Below, piece after piece: positions 52,313-63,941 of a stretch of DNA of 64,000 nt. Made by a program: the position numbers and the translations under genes. The notes below the pieces were generated by a model that was not told the origin of the DNA, did no database searches, and saw only the letters and a list, made by a program, of their open reading frames with translations. Each line of letters begins with the position of its first letter. Position 1 is the first letter of the stretch. Source of the stretch: Patescibacteria group bacterium UBA6489. Lineage in GTDB: Bacteria > Patescibacteriota > Gracilibacteria > BD1-5 > UBA6164. Location: the NCBI GenBank assembly GCA_002435385.1, contig DJMN01000007.1, positions 27,155 through 91,154 of the forward strand, written 5' to 3'.

Positions 52313-54256
52313 ATGAAGAAAAACATTTTTTCTATTGTTTTAGTTTTTGTTTCCTGTTGTTTTTTTAGTTTATGAGGTGTAGCAAATTGAGATGATACAA
52401 TAGGAACTATATGTCCTGCAGATGCTAAAATATGTGAGGATTGAACAACTCTTTCAAGGAGTTGAGATAATTGTGAATTTCCTGCTTGTCCTGAAGAAGA
52501 ATCTTGTGATGATATATATGTTCCAGTATGTGGAAAAATGATTACTGATTGTTATGATTGTCCTTCTGAAATAAAAACATTTTCTAATAAATGTGTATTA
52601 GAGCAATCTAATGCTACATTTTTATATGAATGAGAATGTAAAGAAGATCCTGTAACTTGTACAGAAGAATATGCTCCTGTATGTTGAATAAGATATCCTG
52701 ATGGAGATGAAACTGGATGAGTTCAATATAAAACATTTTCTAATAGATGTTATTTAGATAACTATAATATTGAAGGGTATAAATACAGTTATAATGGAGA
52801 ATGTAAATTGACTGATATAAAAAGTAACTGTGTAAAATATTATGATTGATGTAATACTTGTAGTGTTGATGAAAATTGAGAACTTACAGTTTGTACTGAA
52901 ATGTATTGTATTAGACACGATACACCTAGATGTTTAGAATATAAAAATGATGATGTGTGTGTTTCTGTATGAGGAAGATGACCTAATGCTAGCCTAGGAC
53001 CAAATGATCCTAATGCTTGAAAACAATGTTGTGCTGGTTTGACACTAGTGGCTCCTAAGGAAGCTTATGATAGTGATTGAACTATGTGAGTATGATATTG
53101 AACTATTTGTGCTAACATAAGAGATTGAGTTTGTGATACTAGATATGAAAACATATTTAATTCTCCTAATGATTGTAAGGAAGAGCCTACAGTATGTACT
53201 GCAGAATATTCTCCTGTTTGTTGAGAGGTTGGTGAATGTTATTATGATGACTGATGTGCTTCATCTAAAAAAACATTTTCCAATAAATGTTACTTGGAAA
53301 AGGCTAATGCTAGTTTTTTATATGAATGAGAATGTAAAGAATCTTCAGAAATGATAATAAAAGATGCTAATTTAAGTTCTAATGTCTCTTATGCATATAA
53401 TGGAAGTGAGGTAATTGTATGAGTTAAAGCAAAAATTACTTTTACCTGAGATTTTGATTCATCAGCTGTATTCTATATAGATACTAATATAAACTCAAGC
53501 TCTTGTAAATCAGGACTAAAATTAGTATCACCTTGAGTTGCTGTTTGAAGTTGTTCTTTAAGAATGAGTATGGATTATATAAAACCTTGAACATATAATT
53601 TGAATGCAAAAGTGTTATGATATAAATGATGGACTACAACTATTACAATAAAGTGAGATCAATGTGGTGATATATATGCTCCAGTTTGTGGGTCTATAGA
53701 GAACTGTAATTATGAGAATACTGATGGATGTGTTTATAATCAAAAGACTTTCGCAAATAAATGTATGTTAGAAAAAGCATGAGCTAAATATTTATATGCT
53801 TGAGAATGTAAAGAAGAACCTAGAATATGTGATGATACATATGCTCCAGTTTGCTGACAACCTAAAGCTATATGAGAACCATGTGAAGAATGAATGGTTT
53901 GTGCTCATGATGCTGAAATGGTTTCAGAACCAAAAACATATCAAAATAAATGTATGTTAGAAAAGGAGTGAGCAAGTTTCTTGTATACTGGATCATGTAT
54001 AAATATATCGGATAGATTAAAAGCGAGATTAGATATTATTGTAGATAATTTTCAAGAGAAACTGGATGAAGAGATAGATAATACAGAAGAAAAAGTTTCT
54101 ATTCTTGAAGATGTAATAGATAAGCTTAATAGTCTAGCTGATTCTAGACCTAGATACAGAGCTTTAGTTGGTTATATTGTTATGAGATTTAAACAAATGA
54201 TTAATGAGTATAACAATTGAGGTTTAGATGATATACTTGATGTTCTTGATTTTTAA
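52313..54256 (+). CDS. Secreted multi-Kazal protein
   Basis: Encodes 647 aa with a signal peptide (residues 1-26, KKNIFSIVLVFVSCCFFSL). At least five Kazal-type modules are visible, each starting C-x-x-x-Y-(A/V/S)-P-V-C-G and running through (K)TFSN(K/R)C-x-L-E-(K/Q)-(A/S)-(N/G)-A to a closing GECK: near residues 63, 114, 293, 448 and 503. A Cys-rich non-Kazal segment (180-280) and a beta domain (340-440) lie between them, and a helical Lys/Glu tail closes the protein. Kazal modules usually inhibit serine proteases. A surface or secreted inhibitor array would protect the cell from host or prey proteases. It shares its upstream motif with the SLH gene. Confidence 0.85.
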
Positions 54257-54297
54257 TTATTAAAAATAAGAGAAAATTTAATAATTAAATTTTATGT

Positions 54298-54337
54298 AAA
54301 AAGTAGTCTCTGTTAATTAGCAGAGACTACTTTTTTT
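54298..54337 (+). terminator. Rho-independent terminator
   Basis: AAAAAGTAGTCTCTG pairs with CAGAGACTACTTTTT around a TTAATTAG loop. Confidence 0.88.
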
Positions 54338-54420
54338 GAAAAGCGAAAATTTATTTACTTTTTTGAATATAACAAGAAATACAATATAATATAGGAGTTT
54401 AATTTTTAACTTCTATATTT

Positions 54421-55527
54421 ATGACAGTAAAAGATATTACAAAGAAAGAGGATACTCAGGTTATATTAAAGGACACTAAAGCTATATCTCTATCAAAAAC
54501 AGATAGAAAAGAAATAGAAGAAACATTTGCTACAGCAAAAGATTTTAGAGGTCTATGAGAAAAAATAACAGCCCCTCTAGACTCAATTATTTTAGAAACA
54601 GCAAAAATTATAGATAAAGATCCAGTTATGACAGTCTCTACTGAACTAGAAAAAATGAACTGAGAAGTTCAACAAGTATACAGAGAAATAATAGATAATG
54701 ACTGAACTTTTATGAAGATTGCAAAATCTATACCACTTATAAAAAATTTAGCTATGTCTCTAGATAAAAAATGGGATGAAGCAAGATTTAATATAAAGTG
54801 AATAGAATGACAAATTTGAGAGATTTTCTCTTGATTTGATCAGGCAACTAATTCTTTAAACACATCAATAGACTTACAAAAAAAGTTCCTAGAATGAATT
54901 GAAAACAACCTTTGAAAAGTAATAGCATATAAAGACTTTCTTCGTGAGAAATTAGATGAATTTAAAACAAGAGAAGAAAATGTCACAGATGAAAGTGAAA
55001 AGATGAAATATGATATGTTTTTAAGAAATGTAGATTATTTTTTATCAAATTTAGTTGTTTTAGTTTGAAATCTAGAAATGGCTAGAAAAAGACTTCTTAT
55101 GAGATTAGATAGTGCTTCAAAATTATCTCTAGCAATGACCTCATCTCGTCCGATATTTAAAACTCTTCTTTCAACTGCTCTTATTGAGACAAGTTCTCAG
55201 AAGGCATTGGATGCTAGTATGAAAGCAATAGATGTTATGTGAAAAACTATAGATAAAATGTCTTCAGAACTTACAGACAAAACTATAGAATCTTCTAAAA
55301 AATCAGAGGAACTATCATCTAAACCAGTTTTATCAGCATCAGTTTTTGTTGAAAATGTAACCAAACTAAAAAATCATTTTGACCAAATAGATTCTTATAG
55401 AAAAGAAGTTGAATCTCAAGCAAAAGCTGAAAAAGAAGTTTTTGAAGATGCTAGAAAAAAATTAGAAGATGTAAAAGTGCTTTCGGCTAAAAATCAAGAA
55501 GAGCTAGCTGAAGAGATAAATAAGTAA
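54421..55527 (+). CDS. TelA-like toxic anion resistance family protein
   Basis: Encodes 368 aa, all helical, no signal peptide. It has TelA-family blocks: FLEGIENNLGKVIAYKDFLREKLDEF and NLEMARKRLLMRLDSASKLSLAMTSSRPIFKTLLSTALIETSSQKALDASMKAIDVMGKT (the characteristic A-x-x-R-x-x-x-L-(P/S/F)-x-L and Q-x-x-A-(L/I)-x-x-x...D). TelA/KlaA is linked to tellurite and other envelope stress resistance; the mechanism is unclear. It lies among surface-protein genes, consistent with an envelope-stress role. The start of the next regulatory site (55537) is just 10 bp past the stop. Confidence 0.8.
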
Positions 55528-55536
55528 ATTTTAATA

Positions 55537-55570
55537 TTCTTACATAACTCTTACATATAACTATTACAAT
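55537..55570 (+). promoter_or_regulatory. Direct-repeat operator and promoter, site 2
   Basis: TTCTTACA at 55537-55544 and CTCTTACA at 55548-55555 (11-bp period), 9 bp, then TACAAT at 55565-55570. Same spacing as sites 1 and 3. It precedes the 55708 SLH gene with a long leader of about 130 bp. Confidence 0.65.
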
Positions 55571-55636
55571 AAATAAACTAATGATATATATAACTTAAAT
55601 TAGATACCCCCTACAATTTATTTATTTTTATTCTTT

Positions 55637-55663
55637 GTCACTTTTATGTTATTATATCGTTAT
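55637..55663 (+). promoter_or_regulatory. Shared upstream motif, site 2 (SLH gene)
   Basis: GTCACTTTT (55637-55645), 5 bp, ATTATATCGTTAT (55651-55663), then TATTTTATTTTTTTAA. Matches 52251-52277 base for base in both blocks and in spacing. Confidence 0.6.
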
Positions 55664-55707
55664 ATGTTTCGTGTAAATATATTTTATTTTTTTAACACTG
55701 TTTTTTT

Positions 55708-58700
55708 ATGAAAAAGTTTTTTTCTTTTTTACTTATATTTTTTTATATTATGGGATTCTTCCCAATAGTGAATAACATAACTAATATAAATTTTGTAAAT
55801 GCAGATAGTTCGGATTCTGTATTTAGAACATACCAAATTAACTCATGATCTGATGATGCTATTGAAAGAAAAGATAATTGAGCGATTACTACATGACAAA
55901 TACAAATTTCATTAGGTTATAATGAAGATACAGGAAAAAATCAGATAGCAGGGTTTCGTTTCCAAAACGTAGATATACCAACATGAGCAACAATAAAATC
56001 TGCTCATTTAAGGTTTTTCAATAGAGCTAATTATAATTCAGATTGAGATATTAACTTAACAATTACCTGAGAAGCTGTAGCAAATTCAACAGCCTTTACT
56101 AGTACAGCAAATGATATTTCAAATAGAACTAAGACTAATGCCGAAGTAACTTGGTCACCAAAAGACTGGTGAGATGATAACATAGAGGATCGGGAATCAC
56201 CAGAAGAATGGTCAACTAAAGAAATTAATAAAACAACTGACATTAAATCAATTGTTGAAGAAATATTATCATCAGGTTGGACTTCTTGAAATGCAATGAC
56301 TTTTTTCATTGAAGATAAAGGAAATAGTGGTAACGCAAGAGTAGTGCATGCCTATGAACACCATAACTCTTATCCAGATGTATATAGGATGGCAAAACTA
56401 AGCATTGAATATGAAACTTCAGCAGAAACATGTAATTTTACACCAAACATTATATCAAATGAAACTCCTTATTTACCAGATTATTCTTATGCTTGATATA
56501 AATGGTGAGAAGAAGAAATACCTTCTTATACGTCTTCAAGTTCTGGAATAACTTATGTTAATGTAACATCCTATTGAGCAACTCCAAATGATACAACAGA
56601 TGATACAAACGCAATTAAATCAGCAATTACAGCTAACCAATCTACATCAGGTATGGTAGTATTACATTTTCCAGCAGGAAATTACATTATATCAGATGTA
56701 ATAACTATAGATAGAGGAAATTTTGTAATCCAATGAGATGGTAGTTGATCTAATTGAACTAGTTTTCAGATTGATATACCTCTTTCTGATTCAAGTGTAA
56801 CTATAACTTCAGATGTTCAGGATATAATGGATTGAACTTTAACAACAATATGAGGACGTTCATATTCTCCTTATACATACACATGAGGATTCTTTTATAC
56901 ACATTATAATGGAAATAGATACTCAAAAGTCTCTCTTACAGATGTTAGTTCAGGTAATCAAGGTGCAAAAACTTTTACAGTTGATGATGCTAGTGATTTA
57001 AATGTATGAGATGTAGTTAACTTTGAATGGGCAAATGATTCTAGTGATAATTTTGTTGATTATCTAGTTGACGGAGACTGTGATGATTTATGATATGGTT
57101 CTTGTTCTTCTAATGTAAATTTTGTATCACAACCTGTCACTATAACAGGAATTAGTTGAAATACTGTTACTATTAAAGAACCTTTAATGCACAGCACTCA
57201 GTATTGAGGAACTAGATTGAGAACATCACACTTTCTTGATAATATATGATTTACTGGATTTAGCATAAATTTTCCGGATGTAGAGCCTCAATCACACCAT
57301 TTTGAAGATGGATATAATGGAATTTATATGACAGATGTAAATAATTCTTGGATAAAAGACGTATCTATAGATAATGCAGACTCAGGGATTATGGTAGATC
57401 ATAGTAAAAACAGTACTGTTGAGGATATTATAACAACTTGAAGAGAAAATCACTACAATATTATGTTTGCTAATTCTTACTGAATACTAGGACAAAATTT
57501 TTATTTATATCCAGATGCTGAACATAATCCGAGTGCAAATACAGCTGCTGAATTATGTGTATTTAAAAATGGTTATGTTAAAGCTTGAGCATTAGATCAA
57601 CATGCTTGATTAAATCATTTTAACTTATTTGATAATATTAAAGTATGATATTCAAATAATTTATTCCTAAATTGAGGTAGTGATTCTAATTCACCAACTT
57701 CAGGTATTTATAATACTTTTTGGAATATTGAGCTACAAGAATTATCATATAATGCTTTAGCATGAAGTATAGAAGAAGCCCCAGGAGCAAGAGTAATAGG
57801 TCTTCATAGTCCAGGTAATACATTAAGTATGGATTATAATCCTACTCCTTATATAGAATGATTGAATAAATGTTTAGCTATTTCTTCACTTTATGATTAT
57901 CAATTAGAAGAAAGATTAGGGACACAACCTTGAGACACAACAGCACCAATAATAAGCCAAGTAACGGCAGTAACCACTCCAACAACAGACACAACCCCAA
58001 ATTATATATTTAACACAAATGAAGCATGAACAATAACATACACATGAGATTGTTCTAGTTCTACAACAAATGCAACAGTATGAGATAATACAATAACATT
58101 TAACACATTATCAATAGAAATACACTCAAACTGTACAATAAAAGTAACAGATGCATCTTGAAACATTTCTAATACATTAAATATCCCATCATTTACCATA
58201 GAAACAACATGAGACACAACAGCACCAATAATAAGCCAAGTAACAGCAGTAACCACTCCAACAATAGACACAACCCCAAATTATACATTTAACACAAATG
58301 AAGCATGAACAATAACATACACATGAGACTGTTCTAGTTCTACAACAAATGCAACAGTATGAGATAATACAATAACATTTAACGAATTATCAGATGGAAC
58401 TTATTCAGATTGTGAAATAACAGTAACAGATGCATCAGGTAATGAATCAGAAGCATTAACAGTATCAGAATTTGAAATAGATACAACATGAGACACAACA
58501 TCACCAACACTAGAAGAAATTACACCAGTAGCAGATCCAACATCAGATAGTACCCCAAGTTATACATTCCATACAGATGAATCTTGAACTATTGAATACA
58601 GCTGAGACTGTTCAAGTTTTACAACAAAAGCACTAAAATGAAACAATACTATAATATTTAATAAACTCTCAAACGGAACTCATACAAATTGTAAAATAAC

Positions 58701-59358
58701 AGTAACAGACGCAGCATGAAATGTTTGATTACTATATATATCAGACTTTGAAGTAAAAGTAGAAGAAGAACCAATCTTTAATACAGACAGAGTCTTTAAA
58801 CAATTAATTTGAACCACATGTTGAAAAACCTTCTGGGACATAGTATGACACCAATTTGAGGACTCAATAAAAAAAGTAGCATGTGCAGATATAATGTCAT
58901 GATACAAAGAAGATGATAGTTTTAGACCAGATCAGAATATAAGCAGACTAGAAGTAACAAAAGTACTAGCAAAGTCCTTCTGATTTACAGCAGAATATCC
59001 AAGTAGTAAACAATTCTCAGATGTGGAAAGAGATGAATGGTATTCAAAATATCTATACCCACTAAGCCAAGAATGAGCATTCTGATGATATAAAGATGGA
59101 ACATTTAAACCATTCCAAAACATAAGTAGAGCCGAATTCATAAAAGCAGCACTAAAAGCAAGTGCAATAGAATCAAAAGAAGTACTAAACACACAATTTT
59201 TTGATGTACACCCAGATGAATGGTATGCGAAATACATAGTAAGAGCAAACAAGTTATGAATAATAAATGGTTATAAAGATTGAAATTTCCGTCCAAATGA
59301 TCCAATAAAGAGATGAGAAGTAGCAAAAATAATGACTAGAATCTTAGAGTTACAATAA
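55708..59358 (+). CDS. SLH-anchored surface protein with DNRLRE-like and pectate-lyase-like beta-helix domains
   Basis: Encodes 1216 aa. Signal peptide 1-38. Residues 40-235: a DNRLRE/CBM96-like beta-sandwich (QIAGFRFQNVDIPTGATIKSAHLRFF). Residues 285-740: a pectate-lyase-3/GH55-type beta-helix (VTSYGATPNDTTDDTNAIKSAI, then VVLHFPAGNYIISDVITI). Three Ig-like repeats start near 741, 833 and 927, each opening GDTTAPIIS or GDTTSPTLE. Three SLH domains (1026-1216) include FSDVERDEWYSKYLYPLSQEG and RPNDPIKRGEVAKIM. SLH domains bind secondary wall polymers, so the beta-helix would be displayed on the cell surface as a glycan hydrolase, lyase or adhesin. The beta-helix here uses TGA-Gly freely, unlike its neighbour's. 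The last Ig unit and SLH domains are nearly identical to those of the next gene. Confidence 0.88.
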
Positions 59359-59369
59359 GAAAATAGACA

Positions 59370-59398
59370 AAAAAGAGGTAAATTTACCTCTTTTTTTG
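59370..59398 (+). terminator. Rho-independent terminator
   Basis: AAAAAAGAGGTAAAT pairs with ATTTACCTCTTTTTTT with almost no loop. Confidence 0.85.
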
Positions 59399-59540
59399 TT
59401 TTTAGGATAAAATGTATTATAATTAGTCGGCTCTTTTTTTGTATAATTAATCTCTACTATTAATAGAAATTAAAAAAAACTAAAGCAAATGATACATAGT
59501 TTTTGCAAAAATTACTTTTATTAATTTAGCTATAATTTTT

Positions 59541-61889
59541 ATGAGAAAAATAATATCTTTTCTGCTTATATTTTTTTATTTATTATGAATATTTTTTATA
59601 AATAATATAGGTATACTTTCTGTAACAAATGCAGAAGATTCGAACTATTACATTTCCAGTTCAAGTGGAAGCGATACTACCTGAGACTGATCTTTATCAT
59701 CTCCGTGGGCAACAATTAACCATGCTCTAGATTTAATGAATGGAGGAGATACTCTAAAAATTGATGCAGGAACTTATAATGAAGCAGTTACCATTCCTAG
59801 AGGGTTAAGCGGAAGCTCAGGAGCAGAAACAACAATCGAACCATGGCATGATGGAGATGAAGTAATCATTGCTTATTCTTCAGTGCTAGATCATGCTGTT
59901 ACAATAAATGCCAGTTATTTAATTTTTAGAAATATTGAAATTGATGCTACAGCTGCTGGAGTAAGTCCGTCAGATGAGAAACATCAATGTTTGAGAGTTA
60001 AACCAGCAGAATCAGATCCTTATAACTTATCAAATGTTTTAATTTCTGGAGTGGAGTTGTATGGATGTAGAAGTCATGGATTGCAAATTATCGGCGATAT
60101 TGTTGATGATGTTAACTATACAGCAAGTTATGTTACAGTAGAAAACTGTAGTATTCACGATACTAATATGCAAAATGAAGATATGGGAGACGGTTCCAGT
60201 TGGGGATCTGCCCTTAAAATTGGAACAGATGGTCATCATATCACATTAAGAAACAATGCTATTTATGATAACTGGGGGGAAGGAATTGACGTTGCGAAGG
60301 GATATTATGTCGATATTATAGATAATGTAAGTTATAACAATTTAGCACCAGATATCTACATAGATAATTCATATGAAGTAAATGTTGAGGGAAATTTTAC
60401 ATATTGTTATGATTTTGATGATCCTCGAACAATTAGAGATGGTGACAGAGTATTTACATCAATTTCAATTGCGGAAGAAGATTATGATGGATGGACAAAT
60501 CAATTACATGATGTAAATGTCATAAACAATATTTCATACAACTGTAAAAAAACTTTTGGAATATATGGTCCTGAACGTGACGACAATGATGTAAATAGAC
60601 AAAATATAGTGATCGCTCACAATACTTTTTATACCGATGCGAATACAAGTAGTTCTTCTATTTCAATTGAGAGACATCCTACTGACGATATAACATTTAA
60701 AAATAATATTTCAGGAAGTAATCCTGATCTGAAACCAATTTATGAGAGTGGTGATTTTTCAGGTAGTGCTGTTTATAGCAATAATATTTGGATTGGAAGT
60801 AACCCTTCAACGGCATTGCAAACAAATAATATTTTAACCACTGAATCTGAGATGAATTTTGTAATCACTCCAACTACCAATTCCAATTCATTTAAAATGC
60901 TAGCAGGATCTGTTGCTGTTGATGCTGGTATAGATGTTGGCGTTACTGATGACTTTGATGATAATTTTCGTCCTCAAGGGACTGGTTATGATATTTGAGC
61001 TTTTGAAATAGATACAACATGAGATACAACAGCACCAATACTAACAGAAATCACACCAGTAGCAGATCCAACATCAGATAGTACCCCAAGTTATACATTC
61101 CATACAGATGAATCTTGAACTATTGAATACAGCTGAGACTGTTCAAGTTTTACAACAAAAGCACTAGAATGAAACAATACAATAATATTTAATAAACTCT
61201 CAAACGGAACTCATACAAATTGTAAAATAACAGTAACAGACACAGCATGAAATGTTTGATTACTATATATATCAGACTTTGAAGTGAAAGTAGAGTCAGA
61301 ACCAATCTTTAATACAGACAGAGTCTTTAAACAATTAATCTGAACCACATGTTGAAAAACATTTTGGGATATAGTATGACACCAATTTGAAGACTCGATA
61401 AAAAAAGTAGCCTGTGCAGAAATAGTATCATGATACAAAGAAGACGATAGCTTCAGACCAGATAATAACATAACAAGACTAGAAGTTACAAAGGTACTAG
61501 CAAAAGCCTTCTGATTTACAGCCGAATACCCAACAACCAAACAATTTACAGATGTAGAAAAAGACGAATGGTATTCAAAATATTTGTATCCACTAAGTCA
61601 AGAATGAGCGTTCGGATGATATAAAGATTGAAGCTTCCAACCATACAACAACATAACTAGAGCAGAATTTGTAAAAGCAGCACTAAAAGCAAGTGCGATA
61701 GAAGTTACCCCAGTCTTAAACTCACAATTCTTTGATGTACACCCAGAGCAGTGGTATGCAAAATACATAGTAAGAGCCAACAAGTTATGAATAATAAATG
61801 GTTATAAAGATTGAAACTTCCGTCCGTTACAACCAATAACAAGATGAGAAGTAGCAAAAATAATGACTAGAATCTTAGAGTTACAATAA
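59541..61889 (+). CDS. SLH-anchored beta-helix surface protein with an imported-looking domain
   Basis: Encodes 782 aa. Signal peptide 1-36 (RKIISFLLIFFYLLGIFFI). A right-handed parallel beta-helix (about residues 45-485; ISSSSGSDTTGDGSLSSPWATINHAL at the start, runs of N-N-x-x-Y/I-x-x-N rungs such as ITLRNNAIYDNWGEGIDV) is followed by one Ig-like unit (490-585) and three SLH domains (590-782). In codons 66-486 all 34 glycines are GGN and none is TGA; from codon 486 on, 18 of 21 glycines are TGA. Arg CGT/CGA and higher GC also mark the first part. The domain was probably acquired from a standard-code organism and joined to a native C-terminus copied from the upstream gene. It may bind or cleave surface polysaccharide. 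Confidence 0.9.
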
Positions 61890-61893
61890 AAAA

Positions 61894-61936
61894 TAAACAA
61901 AAAAAGAGAGGAAATAATTACCTCTCTTTTGTTTAT
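61894..61936 (+). terminator. Rho-independent terminator
   Basis: AAACAAAAAAAGAGAGG(A)AATAATTACCTCTCTTTTGTTT: long inverted repeat with T-rich 3' arm. Confidence 0.8.
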
Positions 61937-61999
61937 TTAAAGGGGAATAACAAAATAATACTTTGTTTTTTAACAAGAAAATAAAAAAAAATTTTTATT

Positions 62000-62033
62000 T
62001 TCTTACATTTTCCTTACATTAAATACATATAAT
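62000..62033 (+). promoter_or_regulatory. Direct-repeat operator and promoter, site 3
   Basis: TTCTTACA at 62000-62007 and TCCTTACA at 62011-62018 (11-bp period), 9 bp, then TATAAT at 62028-62033. It precedes the 62186 membrane-protein gene with a leader of about 145 bp, in which TTGACA and TATATT also occur about 62078-62105 as a possible second promoter. Confidence 0.7.
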
Positions 62034-62185
62034 CCTGAAAGACAAGTTAATATTTTTGTTTCAATGTCTTAATTTTGACAACTATTTTAAACAAAATATA
62101 TTGCTTTTAGAAATATATAGTTCTTATTTTAATATGTAATTTAGTAAAAAATTTAACATATTCTTAATTCGTGAAAAGTTTATTT

Positions 62186-62959
62186 ATGAAAAAAACAAAA
62201 AAGGGCAAAGTTTTTTGAATAGATAGGAAAAAACAAAAATGGATGGTAATACTAATTTTATTTATGTTTTTTTGTGTAAATTCAACATCAATAAAACTTT
62301 GATGATGTTCAGATAATGGATGTTATACAAAGCTAGATCGTTCTCAAGAATGATATACAGACATATTTATAGAATCATATACAAATGTTTATTTAGCACC
62401 AACAGCATTATTATTACCCAAAGTGTTTGATAATGGTGATTTCATTGTGGAAGATAAAAATATCTGATGAGGAGATATTTGAGAATTAATAGATTCTAAA
62501 TCACTAAATAACTTCTCTACAGAAGCTAATAATTCTTGACCTCTGTATTATTTTTGAACAAATCATAAAAAAGAACCTAAGCAAAAAGTATTTAGAATAT
62601 GAAGCATAATTCCTACTGATTCAACAAACTTTACAATGATTTTTCTAATAATAAAGCTTATAATTTCTTTAAGTTTACCATTGTGGATTATCATTTTGTA
62701 TGGCTTATATCAACTTTTCAAATTTAATAGAATTCTATGAATAGTAACTTGAGAAATTATATTGATGTTTCTGTTATTTTATAAATCTATAACGATATTT
62801 TTTTTATATGTTCAAGCAAATACGAATATTACACTTAGTCATATATTCACTAGAAACATATACTTTTGGGTAATAGTATTTTTTATATATATATTCTGAA
62901 AACTATATATGCAAGGAAGAAATTATAGGAAATTACTAAAAGAAGTTAGAGGAAAATAA
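62186..62959 (+). CDS. Hypothetical membrane protein, 257 aa
   Basis: An N-terminal helix (residues 18-38) precedes an extracytoplasmic domain of about 100 residues that begins with Cys (LGGCSDNGCYTKLDRSQEGYTDIF), then three more hydrophobic helices (149-180, 190-215, 228-245) and a basic C-terminus. No family is recognised. Its promoter shares the direct-repeat operator of the rhodanese and SLH genes, so it may belong to the same stress or nutrient response. Confidence 0.65.
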
Positions 62960-63043
62960 TCTTTCTTAAAATTTCATTTGTAAAATATAAAAAAGCAGAT
63001 ACACTGTATATAACAGATATATCTCTTTTTTTTATAAAAAATT

Positions 63044-63925
63044 ATGAAAACAGAACTACCAAATCTTCCAGAATCTCAAAAGTCTGAGATAAAACTGATA
63101 GCCAAAGAAATCTCAAAGATAAAATGAGTATGAAAAATTATACTATTTTGAAGTTTTGCTAGATGAGATTATGTTATAAAAGATGTTACAGAAGAATATA
63201 ACAGCAAAAGAGTTTATGAAAGTGATTATGACATATTAGTTATAGTTAAGTACTATAAAAAGGACTACAATATAAAAATAAATGAAACCATAGAAAAATT
63301 AAGAAAAGAGAAAAATATACAAAGAAGTATAGATGTTATAGTAGAAAGTGTATTCCATGTAAATAAGATGCTAAAAGAAAATAGATATTTCTTTTCAGAC
63401 ATAGTGAAAGAGGGGATTTTACTATATGATAATCAAAAAGACCTTCTAGCAAAAGCCGAAATTCTTAGTCTAGAAGAAAAAAGAAAGATACAAAAGCAGG
63501 ATTTCAAGCTATGGTTTGAAGGATGAGATGAATTCTTAATATGATATAAATTTTTCTTAAAAGAGAACTTACTAAATAAATCAGCATTTATTCTTCATCA
63601 AACTATAGAATCATATATAACTTGATATTTGCTTGTGAAAACTTGATATAGACCTAAAACTCATGATTTGGAAAAACTATATGGTTTTCTTATAAAAAAT
63701 AATTCACATTTTGAAAAATGGTTTGATTTGACAGACTCTGATGAAAAAACTAAATTTGAATTACTTAGAAAAGCTTACGTAGATGCAAGATATTCTTATG
63801 ATTACAAGATAACAAAACAAGAACTAAAATTTTTAGAAAAAAAAGTTGTATATTTGAGAAATATTATTGAGACACTATGTAAGATAGAGATGGGAGAAGA
63901 GATAACTAAAAAAACTCAGAAATAG
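63044..63925 (+). CDS. Minimal nucleotidyltransferase-HEPN fusion protein
   Basis: Encodes 293 aa. Residues 25-110 form a polymerase-beta-like nucleotidyltransferase: IILFGSFARGDYV (G-S-x-A-R-G, around 34-42), then ESDYDILVIV with two Asp and SIDVIVES with the third. Residues 150-293 form a HEPN domain: FKLWFEGGDEFLIGYKFFLKENLLNKSAFILHQTIESYITGYLLVKTGYRPKTHDLEKLYG, where H-Q-x-x-E-x-x-x-x-(Y/A)-x-L and K-T-H-x-L are the family core. Separate MNT and HEPN proteins often make toxin-antitoxin pairs; here they are one polypeptide, as in some kanamycin-type nucleotidyltransferases. The R-x4-6-H RNase motif is not clear. Confidence 0.9.
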
Positions 63926-63941
63926 CATTTTTGAGTTTTTT
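63909..63941 (+). terminator. Terminator overlapping the end of the MNT-HEPN gene
   Basis: AAAAACTCA pairs with TGAGTTTTT around a loop that includes the TAG; T run follows. The last 60 bases of the window hold no feature I can see. Confidence 0.75.

Noticed and set aside
63044..63925. Toxin-antitoxin pair call for the MNT-HEPN gene
   Set aside because: Both domains are on one polypeptide and the HEPN RNase motif is not clear, so a two-gene toxin-antitoxin system is not supported.
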